A stretch of DNA of 64,000 bases, taken from Streptomyces sp. JH14. Its GTDB lineage: Bacteria > Actinomycetota > Actinomycetes > Streptomycetales > Streptomycetaceae. Under the pieces are notes generated by a model. That model saw nothing but the letters and a program-made list of their open reading frames with translations, was not told the origin of the DNA and ran no database searches. The stretch is from the NCBI RefSeq assembly GCF_029428675.1, contig NZ_JAJNEL010000001.1, positions 6,200,001 through 6,264,000 of the forward strand. The letters run 5' to 3'. Positions 34,496 to 42,132 of this stretch are shown piece by piece; position 1 is the stretch's first letter, and each line of letters begins with the position of its first letter. Made by a program: the position numbers and the translations under genes.

Positions 34496-35046
34496 CCCCG
34501 GCCCCCGACCTGATCGGCCGTCACTTCCACGCCGAGACACCCGGCCAGAAGATCGTCGGGGACATCACCTTTATCCCCACCGGCGAGGGCTGGCTCTACC
34601 TCGCCGGCTGGCTCGATCTGGCCACCCGCGAGGTCATCGGCTACTCGATGGCCGATCACCACCGCGCCGACCTCGTCGTCGACGCCTTGGACATGGCCGC
34701 GAAGCTGGGCCGCCTTCAACCCGGCTGCGTGATCCACTCCGATCGCGGATCCGAATACACCTCGACTCAACTACGCGACAAGATACGAGAGTTGAGCGGC
34801 CGGCAGAGCATGGGCCGGACCGGGATCTGCTACGACAACGCCGCAGCCGAAAGCTTCTGGGCCGTCCTCAAAGAGGAAATCGGCACCCGCTTCTGGCCCG
34901 ACAGGGCCACCGCCCGCGCCGACATCTTCGACTTCATCGAGACCTTCTACAACCGCCGCAGGCTCCGCAAACACATCACCTGGGGCTACCTCACACCCCA
35001 CGAGACCCGCATGCGCTACCAGCAAGAACAGGCCCTCGCGGCATAA
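34495..35046 (+). pseudogene. IS3-family transposase orfB, C-terminal fragment
   Basis: About 180 residues of the integrase core: DLIGRHFHAETPGQKIVGDITFIPT (first catalytic Asp), then YSMADHHRADLVVDAL, VIHSDRGSEYTS (second Asp), SFWAVLKEEIGTRF (Glu), FYNRRRLRKHITWGYLTPHE and the end. The N-terminal part and orfA are missing, replaced by the serine recombinase fragment read antisense. It is broken but keeps all three catalytic acids. Confidence 0.75.
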
Positions 35047-35059
35047 CGAAAATGTGTCC

Positions 35060-35300
35060 ATGATCACGGGGAAACTTCACGCTGAACAGCGGGCTCATTC
35101 CCTGCCCGGCCGCCTGCGCGGCGGCGAACCAGCTGAGCGCACGGCCCAGACGCGCCGCGCCGACGAGGTCGGAAATGGCGGCGACCAGCAGCGGTGTGGT
35201 GAAGGCGTTGGCCACGCCTTGCAGGGTGCGGGCGGCCAGGAAGAGCTGCATCGTGGGAGCCACGGCGCACAGCACCGTCGCCACACGAACCCGGCAAGCG
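35060..35300 (-). pseudogene. MFS transporter fragment
   Basis: A leftward stretch reads RVATVLCAVAPTMQLFLAARTLQGVANAFTTPLLVAAISDLVGAARLGRALSWFAAAQAAGQG, the region around transmembrane helices 3-5 of drug-type MFS exporters. It has neither start nor end, is joined to hydrolase-like sequence and abuts the IS3 remnant. Confidence 0.6.
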
Positions 35301-35590
35301 CCGCAAGGCCCTCGGCGGCCGGAGCCGCGGCATGGATGACGTAGGCGTTGTCGAGGAACATGTTGGGGACGTCGAACCGCGGCAACGACCAGAACGGGCT
35401 GCTTGATCTGCGCCCACTCCTCCTGGCCAAGGTGTTGGCCGCCGTGTGTGAAGGCGAGCAGGCGCGGCATCGCGGCGGCCATCACGGGTTGTCGGTAGAT
35501 GCCGAGGCGTAGCGCGATGAGGTCGTTCATGAGTTCCTCGGGGTTGAGGATCAGCGATGTCATGGCTGCCGACACGCTCTGCCACGAGGG
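35301..35590 (-). pseudogene. Alpha/beta hydrolase fragment, frameshifted
   Basis: One leftward frame reads NPEELMNDLIALRLGIYRQPVMAAAMPRLLAFTHGG ... IKQPVLVV, and a second frame continues with FDVPNMFLDNAYVIHAAAPAAEGL. Together they resemble the cap and late core of meta-cleavage-type alpha/beta hydrolases. The frame change falls near 35400. The N-terminal catalytic serine part is absent, so this is a gene remnant. Confidence 0.45.
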
Positions 35591-35900
35591 CTCCTCGGCG
35601 GCGGTCGTCCGCCGCCGACGGATGCCGGCGGCGACCCGAGCCATGAGCGCGCGTGCCAACTCCCGTACGCTGAAGAGTAGAACGATCCGGGCAGGGGTTG
35701 ATTCCTTCCCTCGGTCACCATATGATGCGCTGAGTGACGGTGGATCAGACGAAAAGATTCGCCGCGGCGCGAGATCAGGACTTGGGAGGTGGACTGTGAC
35801 CGTGAACCCCGCAGAGGTAGTGGTGCGGTCCGTCTCCCACACAAGCCCGAGCCCGGCGCAGAGCGTCGTGCTGCCGCAGACCAATCGCGCGTGCGCGAGT
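35591..35900. other. Gene-free stretch upstream of the cysteine leader
   Basis: About 310 bases with no convincing gene on either strand. It should contain the promoter for the sulfur-island transcript. Confidence 0.4.
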
Positions 35901-35957
35901 ATGGTGCGGCTCAGTTGTTGTTGTCGCTGTTGTTGGGTTGAAGTCGCTTCGGTCTAG
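35901..35957 (+). CDS. Polycysteine leader peptide 1
   Basis: An 18-residue frame, MVRLSCCCRCCWVEVASV, with five cysteines in a run of six codons, all TGT, which is the rare cysteine codon in such a GC-rich genome. It ends TAG and is followed 18 bases later by a strong hairpin, then the ABC importer operon. Short upstream frames with Cys runs are known in actinobacteria and act as translation-coupled attenuators of sulfur genes. Ribosome stalling when Cys-tRNA is low would alter the hairpin. The ribosome site is weak (GCGAG). Confidence 0.65.
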   Translation: MVRLSCCCRCCWVEVASV

Positions 35958-35975
35958 CGACCCCGTCGACCCCTT

Positions 35976-35999
35976 GGCCGGTGCGCTGAGCGCACGGCC
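35976..35999 (+). promoter_or_regulatory. Attenuator-like hairpin after leader 1
   Basis: GGCCGGTGCGC (35976-35986), loop TGA, GCGCACGGCC (35990-35999): ten pairs with one bulged G. There is no T run after it, as is common in Streptomyces. Spacing from the leader stop fits attenuation, but no alternative pairing was worked out. Confidence 0.55.
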
Positions 36000-36184
36000 C
36001 TGCCTGTATCCGGCACACATTCCTGCGCTCGATCTAGCGGATCGACGTGTTCTCGATCAGTCGCCCTCCTCTGGGCAGCGAGCCGGATCATATTCGAGAA
36101 CAGTCATTTGATTCACCAAACCATTGCCGACGCGCGCGCCGACTGACAGCGGGCGTGGAGCGTCCGCCTGTGACACGGAGTGTT

Positions 36185-37264
36185 ATGACCAACGCACTTG
36201 CGCGAACCTTCCAGGCCGTACCGCTGTGGGGTCGGCCATCCCGGCCGTTGATTATCGGCGTCAGCCTGGTGGTGTCGCTGCTGTCGATCGCGCTGTCGGT
36301 TGTCATCGGCACGGCGGGTATTAGCCTGGGCGACGTCTTTCATGCGATCGCCATTCATGTCTTCGGGGCTCAATCGAGCGAAAGCTTCCGCCCCACGGAG
36401 ATGATCGTCGCCGAACTGAGGCTGCCACGGGCGCTGTTGGCGTTCCTGGCCGGTGCCGTGCTGTCGGTGTCCGGGGTCGTCATGCAGGGGCTGCTGCGCA
36501 ATCCACTGGTGAGCCCTTACACCCTTGGTCTCTCGCCGGCGGCATCCTTCGGAGCGGCGCTGGCCATCGTGCTGTCCAACAAGGCCGGGCACACGCCGTC
36601 TTCGGTCGTGACGATCTTCAGCGCCCTGGCCTTCAGCCTGGTCGTCTCGCTGATCGTCCTGGGAGTGGCATCGCTGAAGCGCATGAAGGCCATCACGCTG
36701 CTTCTGGTCGGCATGGCGTTCTTCCAGCTCTTCGAGGCGCTCACCTCGGCCACACAGTTCTTCGCCGACGAGAACACGCTGGCCGAGATCGTCCACTGGA
36801 CCTTCGGCTCGGTGAACGACGCCACCTGGCACCAGGTGCTGGTCGTCTCGATCCTGCTGGCGGTCACGCTGCCGTATCTGTTCGCACGCGCCAAGGCGCT
36901 CAACGCCATCGCGTTCGCGGGCGACGACGCGGCGGCGAGCCTCGGCGTCAACGTACGTCGTACCCGCCTGGCCCTCATCATCGTGGTGGTCGTCCTGACC
37001 GCGGTCGTCGTGTCCTTCACCGGCGTGATCGGCTTCGTGGGGCTGGTCGGTCCGCACATCGCGCGCCTGGTGGTGGGCTCGGACCACCGCTACCTGCTGC
37101 CGTTCGGGGCCATCGCGGGAGGTCTGCTCATCCTCTACGCGGATGTGGTCGGCCGGGCCGTGCTGTCCCCGGTCGTGATCCCGGTCGGCATCGTCGTCGC
37201 ACTCATCGGCGCACCGCTCTTCATCAACCTCGTACTTTCGAAAGGAACGTTGGCCCAGTCATGA
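36185..37264 (+). CDS. FecCD-family ABC importer permease
   Basis: The ATG at 36185 (MTNALARTFQ) follows GGAG and is preferred to the longer frame from 36047. The 359-residue product has about nine transmembrane segments and the family signature PRALLAFLAGAVLSVSGVVMQGLLRNPLVSPYTLGLSPAASFGAAL, with the late GVIGFVGLVGPHIARL coupling segment. FecCD permeases import siderophores, haem or cobalamin. In this island the substrate is more likely a sulfur-bearing or metal-chelating compound. The gene overlaps the ATPase gene by ATGA. Confidence 0.9.
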   Translation: MTNALARTFQAVPLWGRPSRPLIIGVSLVVSLLSIALSVVIGTAGISLGDVFHAIAIHVFGAQSSESFRPTEMIVAELRLPRALLAFLAGAVLSVSGVVMQGLLRNPLVSPYTLGLSPAASFGAALAIVLSNKAGHTPSSVVTIFSALAFSLVVSLIVLGVASLKRMKAITLLLVGMAFFQLFEALTSATQFFADENTLAEIVHWTFGSVNDATWHQVLVVSILLAVTLPYLFARAKALNAIAFAGDDAAASLGVNVRRTRLALIIVVVVLTAVVVSFTGVIGFVGLVGPHIARLVVGSDHRYLLPFGAIAGGLLILYADVVGRAVLSPVVIPVGIVVALIGAPLFINLVLSKGTLAQS

Positions 37265-38052
37265 CGCTATCCGTCGAAGGCGTGGCCTTCTCTTACTCCC
37301 GCGACCGAGCGGTGCTGCACGACGTGAACCTGGCGGTGCGGCAGGGCGAGTTCGTCGGTCTGCTCGGTCCGAACGGCTCGGGCAAGTCGACGCTGACGAA
37401 GCTCATCGCCCGCGTCAACAGGCTGCGGACCGGGTCGATCAGGTACGAGGACAAGCACCTCAACCATTTGCGGATGAGCGACCACGCCAAGGTGGTCGCC
37501 TATGTGCCGCAGTCGGGGGAGGCGACCTTTCAGCTGTCGGTACGCGAGTCGGTGCTGCTGGGCCGGACGCCGTACTTCGGGATGCGGCCGCGCCGCCAGG
37601 ACTGGGAGATCGTCGACGCCGCGATCGAGCACATGGGGCTGACGGAAATGATCGCCCTCTCGGTGGGCGATCTGAGCGGCGGCCAGGCGCAGCGGGTCCT
37701 GATCGCCCGTGCCATCGCCCAGGAGCCGGAGATCCTGCTGCTCGACGAACCCACCAGCGCACTGGATCTGCGCTACCAGGTCGAAACCCTGCGTCATGTA
37801 CGTGACCTGACGCGAAGTCGGAACCTCGTCTCGCTGATCGCGATCCATGACCTCAACCTGGCGGCTCGCTTCTGCGACAAGGTCGCGATCCTCCAGGGCG
37901 GCCGGATCGTCGCGTTCGGCCGACCCAATGATGTCTATGACAGCCAGGTGTTGGAGCGCGTGTACGGCGTTGAGGTCGATCTCTTCGAACGCGACGGTGC
38001 TGTCCAGGTACATCCCATCATCGAATCGCTGCCCGTTCCCGCCGTGTCCTGA
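37261..38052 (+). CDS. ABC importer ATP-binding protein (FecE/FepC-like)
   Basis: A 263-residue ATPase with Walker A GPNGSGKSTLTK, Q-loop YVPQSGEATF, signature LSGGQAQRVLIARA, Walker B EILLLDEPTSALDLRYQ and the switch histidine in IAIHDLNLAARF. It powers the permease encoded just upstream. The gene is fully intact and coupled to it. Confidence 0.92.
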   Translation: MTLSVEGVAFSYSRDRAVLHDVNLAVRQGEFVGLLGPNGSGKSTLTKLIARVNRLRTGSIRYEDKHLNHLRMSDHAKVVAYVPQSGEATFQLSVRESVLLGRTPYFGMRPRRQDWEIVDAAIEHMGLTEMIALSVGDLSGGQAQRVLIARAIAQEPEILLLDEPTSALDLRYQVETLRHVRDLTRSRNLVSLIAIHDLNLAARFCDKVAILQGGRIVAFGRPNDVYDSQVLERVYGVEVDLFERDGAVQVHPIIESLPVPAVS

Positions 38053-38085
38053 CGCTCCGCGTCACCTTCACCCATGAGGAGAGAA

Positions 38086-39183
38086 GTGATCCATCCATCC
38101 ACTCGCCGGCTGCGCACGGTCGCCGCTGCGGCCCTGCTGACTGTCACCGCCCTGATCGCGACAGCGTGCAGCGGGAGTGCGCAGAGCGGCTCCGGCGGGG
38201 CGGCGAGCCGGTCGGGATCGAGTTCCGGCGCATCCCCCGTCACGGTCACGGACAGCGTGAAGCGCAAGGTCGACTTCCCGAACGGTGCGATCAGCAAGGT
38301 CGCCATCGTCGGCGGCTTCAACGTCGACCTCGCGCTCGCCCTCGGCGCCCGCGATCAGATCGTCGGCATCGACGAGAAGACGATCGACCAGGAGAACTTC
38401 GCCGACTTCCCGTCGAGTCTGTCTATCGGCGCGAGTGCCGACGCGCTGAACTACGAGCGCATCGTCCAGAGCGGCGCGCAGGCCGTGGTGTTGTACGGCA
38501 ACCAGCCGTGGCAGGCGGCGGAGTCCTCGCTGAAGTCGTCGGGCGTCGAGGTACTGGTCGTGAGTTCCTGGATATCGCAGGACTGGAAGACCAACGTGGA
38601 GCTGCTCGGCAAGGTGCTGGGGCGCGACAAGGAGGCCGCCAAGGTCCTGGCGTTCACCGACAAGGTCAGCGCGTTCACGGCCCGGGCCGGGCAGGTGCAG
38701 ACCCAGGCCACCGCTTACTACGAGGACAACGCAGGCAAGACCATCGGCGAGGAGGGCGGCAAGACGCTGGCGTTCGCCGACGCCAACATCAAGAGCATCT
38801 TCGCCGACAGCCCGGGCAACACCATCGATTCCGACCCGGCCGCGGTGCTGGCCGCAGACCCGGACGTCATCGTGGTGGAGACTGACAACCTCTATGGCGG
38901 GCGATCCGACGCGGAGTACAAGTCGATCGCCGACAAGCTGCTCGCCCGTCCGGGCTGGAAGAACCTAAAGGCCGTGCGGAACGGCAAGCTGTTCCTCTAC
39001 AACCCGTGGGCCTTCGACCTGGCAGGCAACCAGATCTCGCCGCTCTTCTTCGCGACGTTCGCCTACCCTGACCGCTACCAGGACGTAGACCCGCTGTCCG
39101 TCGTGGAGGAGTGGTCGACGGACTTCATCGGCGCCACGAAGTTCACGCCGCAGGGCTACGTATATCAGGTGGCGGCGCGGTGA
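38086..39183 (+). CDS. ABC importer substrate-binding lipoprotein (FecB/TroA-like)
   Basis: The GTG at 38086 follows GAGGAGAG; the ATG at 38074 lies inside that ribosome site and is unlikely. The 365-residue product has a basic start, a hydrophobic segment and the lipobox LIATACSGS, then a serine/glycine linker. The body has SKVAIVGGFNVDLALALGARDQIVGID, YERIVQSGAQAVVLYG and LAADPDVIVVETD, which is the periplasmic-binding-protein-2 fold of siderophore/cobalamin binders. It catches the substrate outside the cell for the FecCD permease. Confidence 0.88.
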   Translation: MIHPSTRRLRTVAAAALLTVTALIATACSGSAQSGSGGAASRSGSSSGASPVTVTDSVKRKVDFPNGAISKVAIVGGFNVDLALALGARDQIVGIDEKTIDQENFADFPSSLSIGASADALNYERIVQSGAQAVVLYGNQPWQAAESSLKSSGVEVLVVSSWISQDWKTNVELLGKVLGRDKEAAKVLAFTDKVSAFTARAGQVQTQATAYYEDNAGKTIGEEGGKTLAFADANIKSIFADSPGNTIDSDPAAVLAADPDVIVVETDNLYGGRSDAEYKSIADKLLARPGWKNLKAVRNGKLFLYNPWAFDLAGNQISPLFFATFAYPDRYQDVDPLSVVEEWSTDFIGATKFTPQGYVYQVAAR

Positions 39184-39347
39184 CCTGGCGCGTCTGGACG
39201 GGGCTCGTGTCGGTCTCGGTCCGGACGCGCCGCCTGCCTTGCCACGAGGAGTCGAAGAGAGGGGCAGCGCCTGCCGGCTCAGCCGGTCGTGGCGCCCGAC
39301 CGGCGCACAGACCGACCGATGCGAGGATTGCGCGGGCGAACGAAACG

Positions 39348-40766
39348 ATGGACAAAGAACACGCGAATGAAACCCCGTACGCCGCTGATGTCGAGCAACT
39401 TGACGACGACTGGCTGGTCCATCACATCGCGGCGGCCGGTTCCGCCGAGTCCGTCGTACCGCTGCTCGAACGCAAGATCCGTGAGGGAGTGATCCAGCCG
39501 GGCACGCGGCTGCCCACGATCCGCGCGCTGAGTGAGCAGTCCGGGGTGAGCTTCCGCAACATCCGCGACGCCGTCGCCGTACTGCGCGGCAAGGGCCTCG
39601 TCGAGACGCGCCGACGGGGCGGCACCGTGGTGGCCGATCCCCTCGCCACCCGGCCGGCCTCCGCCGTCGAACCCGGCGGTACCGATGCGCCGGCGACGAG
39701 CCCGGTCGGTGAACTCGCACACGCCTCGTCCGACCCAGAACTGCTGCCGGACCTGGCCGACGCCCTGGCCGCCGGTCTGCGGAGCCCGAACCTTCACTCG
39801 AACGTCCGGCAGTACATCACCGACCGTCTGCGGACGGTCGCCCAGCGGGACTGGCCGTTTGCGGCCGAGGCGTACATCGCGGGCGGCAGCGGCGCGGAGG
39901 CCGCGCTGCTCTGCGTCGGCACCTTGGCCACGCCGAGCGGGAAGCTCGCGATCGACGTCCCGATCAATCCCGGCCTTCTCGATCACATCCGGCGGCTGGG
40001 CCTCGAAGTGTTCCAAGTACCCGCCGACGCGAACGGGGCCGACCCGGACGCACTGGCCTCAGCCCTGAAGCAGGGCGCCCGCGCCTACCTGTTCCAGCCG
40101 ACCGGCCCATACGCCATGACGCCGCCCGCCACCGCCGCGCGCGTCAGGGAACTCGCCGACGTCATCGCCGGTTTCGATGACGTCATCGTGGTCGAGGACG
40201 ACGCGGTGGGTCCGCTCGCCAACGTGGCGGGCCCGACGTTCGGCACTGTTCTGCCGGGCCAGGTTGTACGCGTGCGCTCGTTCTGCCGGTCGTACGGGGT
40301 CGATCTGCGTACGTCGGTGATCGGCGGTCCGCGCGAGGCGGTGGAGCGCATCCGCGACAACCGCAGCTACGGGCTGGCCGTCAACAGCCGCATCATGCAG
40401 GACGCGCTCGCCCACCTCATCGAGAGCTCCGCCACCGCCCGGACGCTCAAGCGGGCGCGCGGCGTCTACGCCAAGCGCAAGGCGGCGCTGGCCAACGCGC
40501 TGCTGCGACGCGGTATCACCACCCACTCCGGCCCGAATGCCCAGTTTCTCTGGGTCGAAGTGAACAGCGAGGTCGACACCCTCATCGACCTCGCCACCGC
40601 CGGCTACTCGGTCGGCGCGGGCAGCCGCAGTTTCGTGAAACCACCATCCGCAGGCCTTCTCCGCATCGCCACGCTTCGACTGCCGGACGACACGGCGGCG
40701 ATCGACCAGCTCGCCGACGCGATCGGGCGCGCTATGCGCGGGCAGATGCGAGATCTCTATGCCTAG
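39348..40766 (+). CDS. MocR-like regulator lacking the PLP lysine
   Basis: The ATG at 39348 (MDKEHANETP) is taken as start, though the ribosome site is poor. The 472-residue product has a GntR winged helix (ERKIREGVIQPGTRLPTIRALSEQSGVSFRNIRDAVAVLRGKGLVETRRRGGTVV) followed by an aminotransferase class I/II-like domain. At the position of the PLP-binding SFSKxxxPGLRxGY, this protein reads SFCRSYGVDLRTSV, so the Schiff-base lysine is arginine. It probably senses another ligand or only dimerises. It is likely the local regulator of the sulfur genes. Confidence 0.75.
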   Translation: MDKEHANETPYAADVEQLDDDWLVHHIAAAGSAESVVPLLERKIREGVIQPGTRLPTIRALSEQSGVSFRNIRDAVAVLRGKGLVETRRRGGTVVADPLATRPASAVEPGGTDAPATSPVGELAHASSDPELLPDLADALAAGLRSPNLHSNVRQYITDRLRTVAQRDWPFAAEAYIAGGSGAEAALLCVGTLATPSGKLAIDVPINPGLLDHIRRLGLEVFQVPADANGADPDALASALKQGARAYLFQPTGPYAMTPPATAARVRELADVIAGFDDVIVVEDDAVGPLANVAGPTFGTVLPGQVVRVRSFCRSYGVDLRTSVIGGPREAVERIRDNRSYGLAVNSRIMQDALAHLIESSATARTLKRARGVYAKRKAALANALLRRGITTHSGPNAQFLWVEVNSEVDTLIDLATAGYSVGAGSRSFVKPPSAGLLRIATLRLPDDTAAIDQLADAIGRAMRGQMRDLYA

Positions 40767-40788
40767 GCATGTACTGAAGGAGACCACC

Positions 40789-42132
40789 GTGCCCGGACCG
40801 TCGCGAGCGACGCTCGGCCTGAACCTGAACATCAAGCCGGCCGGCTCGCACCCTGCCGCGTGGCGCCACCCCTCCGTGGACCTGGCGGAGATCAACGACA
40901 TCGACGCGCTTCTCGACATCGCCCGTACCGCGGAGCGTGGCGGGTTCGACGCCCTGTTCCTTGCCGACAAGCTCACCTTCTCGCGTGAACCCGCCGCCCT
41001 GGCACCGGCGTTCGAACCGCTCACCCTGCTGTCCGCGCTGGCGGTGGGCACCAGCCGCATCGGCTTGATAGGAAGCATCTCGACCACCTACTCCGATCCC
41101 TTCGTCGTCGCCCGCCAGACCGCGTCGCTGGACCGGATCAGCCGTGGCCGGTTCGGCTGGAACGTGGTGACCAGTGCCATCCAGGCAGCCGCCCGCAACT
41201 TTGGTCAGGAGGAACTGCCTCAGCACGGCGATCGCTACCGCCGGGCGGATGAGTTCGTGACGGCCGTCAAGAAGCTCTGGGACAGCTGGGAGGACGACGC
41301 GATCGTCCAGGACCGCGACCGGGGCTGGTACGTGAACCCGGAGAAGATTCACCCGGTCGATCACGCCGGCGATCACTTCCGGATCGCAGGTCCGCTCAAC
41401 TCCCCGCGCCCGCCGCAGGGGTGGCCGGTGATCGTGCAGGCCGGCTCCTCGGACGACGGCCGTACGTTGGCCGCCCGGCACGCCGACTCCGTCTACACGG
41501 TCGTCAGTACGATCGACGACGGCATCGCGTTCCGCGCGGACCTGCGCGCCCGTGCCGCGGCCGAGGGACGCGACCCGGACTCGGTGCGGGTCTTCGCGGG
41601 CTTCCGCGTGCTCGTCGCCGGTACGACGGACGAAGCGCGGGCGCTCGAAGCCGAGTTGAACCGTTTGGCCGATCCCCGACATGTACTCGGGCAGTTGGCC
41701 CTGTTCAGCGGTTACGACCTGAGCCACCTGCCGCTCGACGCCCCGCTTCCCCCTGTGCCCCCGGTGGAGAGTTCCAACTCCTACCGTTCACACCTGCGGG
41801 CGGTGCACCGCTTCGTGGAGCGCGAACGCCCCAGGACCGTCCTGGAGTTCGCGCAGGGCCTCGGAGGGGGACTCGGCGCGGACAACCTGCTGGTTGGTGA
41901 CGCCGCCACGGCGGCCGACGAACTGGAGGCATGGTTCAGGGCCGGGGCGCTGGACGGCGTCAACCTGCAGCCGGAGCTGCTGCACCAGGGCACATACGCG
42001 CTGGTCGAGCACCTGGTCCCCGAACTGCAACGGCGGGGCCTGCGTCCGGCGGACTACGCGGGAACCACACTGCGTCGGCACTACGGGCTCAGCCGCCCCG
42101 CGCGACGGGCCGAGGCCACCGCTCATGCCTGA
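40789..42132 (+). CDS. LLM-class flavin monooxygenase 1 (NtaA/SnaA/DszA family)
   Basis: The GTG at 40789 has GAAGGAG upstream and gives 447 residues. Family features are LGLNLNIKPAGSHPAAWRHP near the start, AERGGFDALFLADKL, GLIGSISTTYSDPFVVARQTASLDRISRGRFGWNVVTS, GDRYRRADEFV and PVIVQAGSSDDGRTLAA. These FMNH2-dependent enzymes oxidise sulfones, thiophenes, NTA or related compounds and need a flavin reductase, not seen here. Next to two sulfurtransferases, C-S bond cleavage of an organosulfur compound is likely. It overlaps the next gene by eight bases. Confidence 0.88.
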   Translation: MPGPSRATLGLNLNIKPAGSHPAAWRHPSVDLAEINDIDALLDIARTAERGGFDALFLADKLTFSREPAALAPAFEPLTLLSALAVGTSRIGLIGSISTTYSDPFVVARQTASLDRISRGRFGWNVVTSAIQAAARNFGQEELPQHGDRYRRADEFVTAVKKLWDSWEDDAIVQDRDRGWYVNPEKIHPVDHAGDHFRIAGPLNSPRPPQGWPVIVQAGSSDDGRTLAARHADSVYTVVSTIDDGIAFRADLRARAAAEGRDPDSVRVFAGFRVLVAGTTDEARALEAELNRLADPRHVLGQLALFSGYDLSHLPLDAPLPPVPPVESSNSYRSHLRAVHRFVERERPRTVLEFAQGLGGGLGADNLLVGDAATAADELEAWFRAGALDGVNLQPELLHQGTYALVEHLVPELQRRGLRPADYAGTTLRRHYGLSRPARRAEATAHA

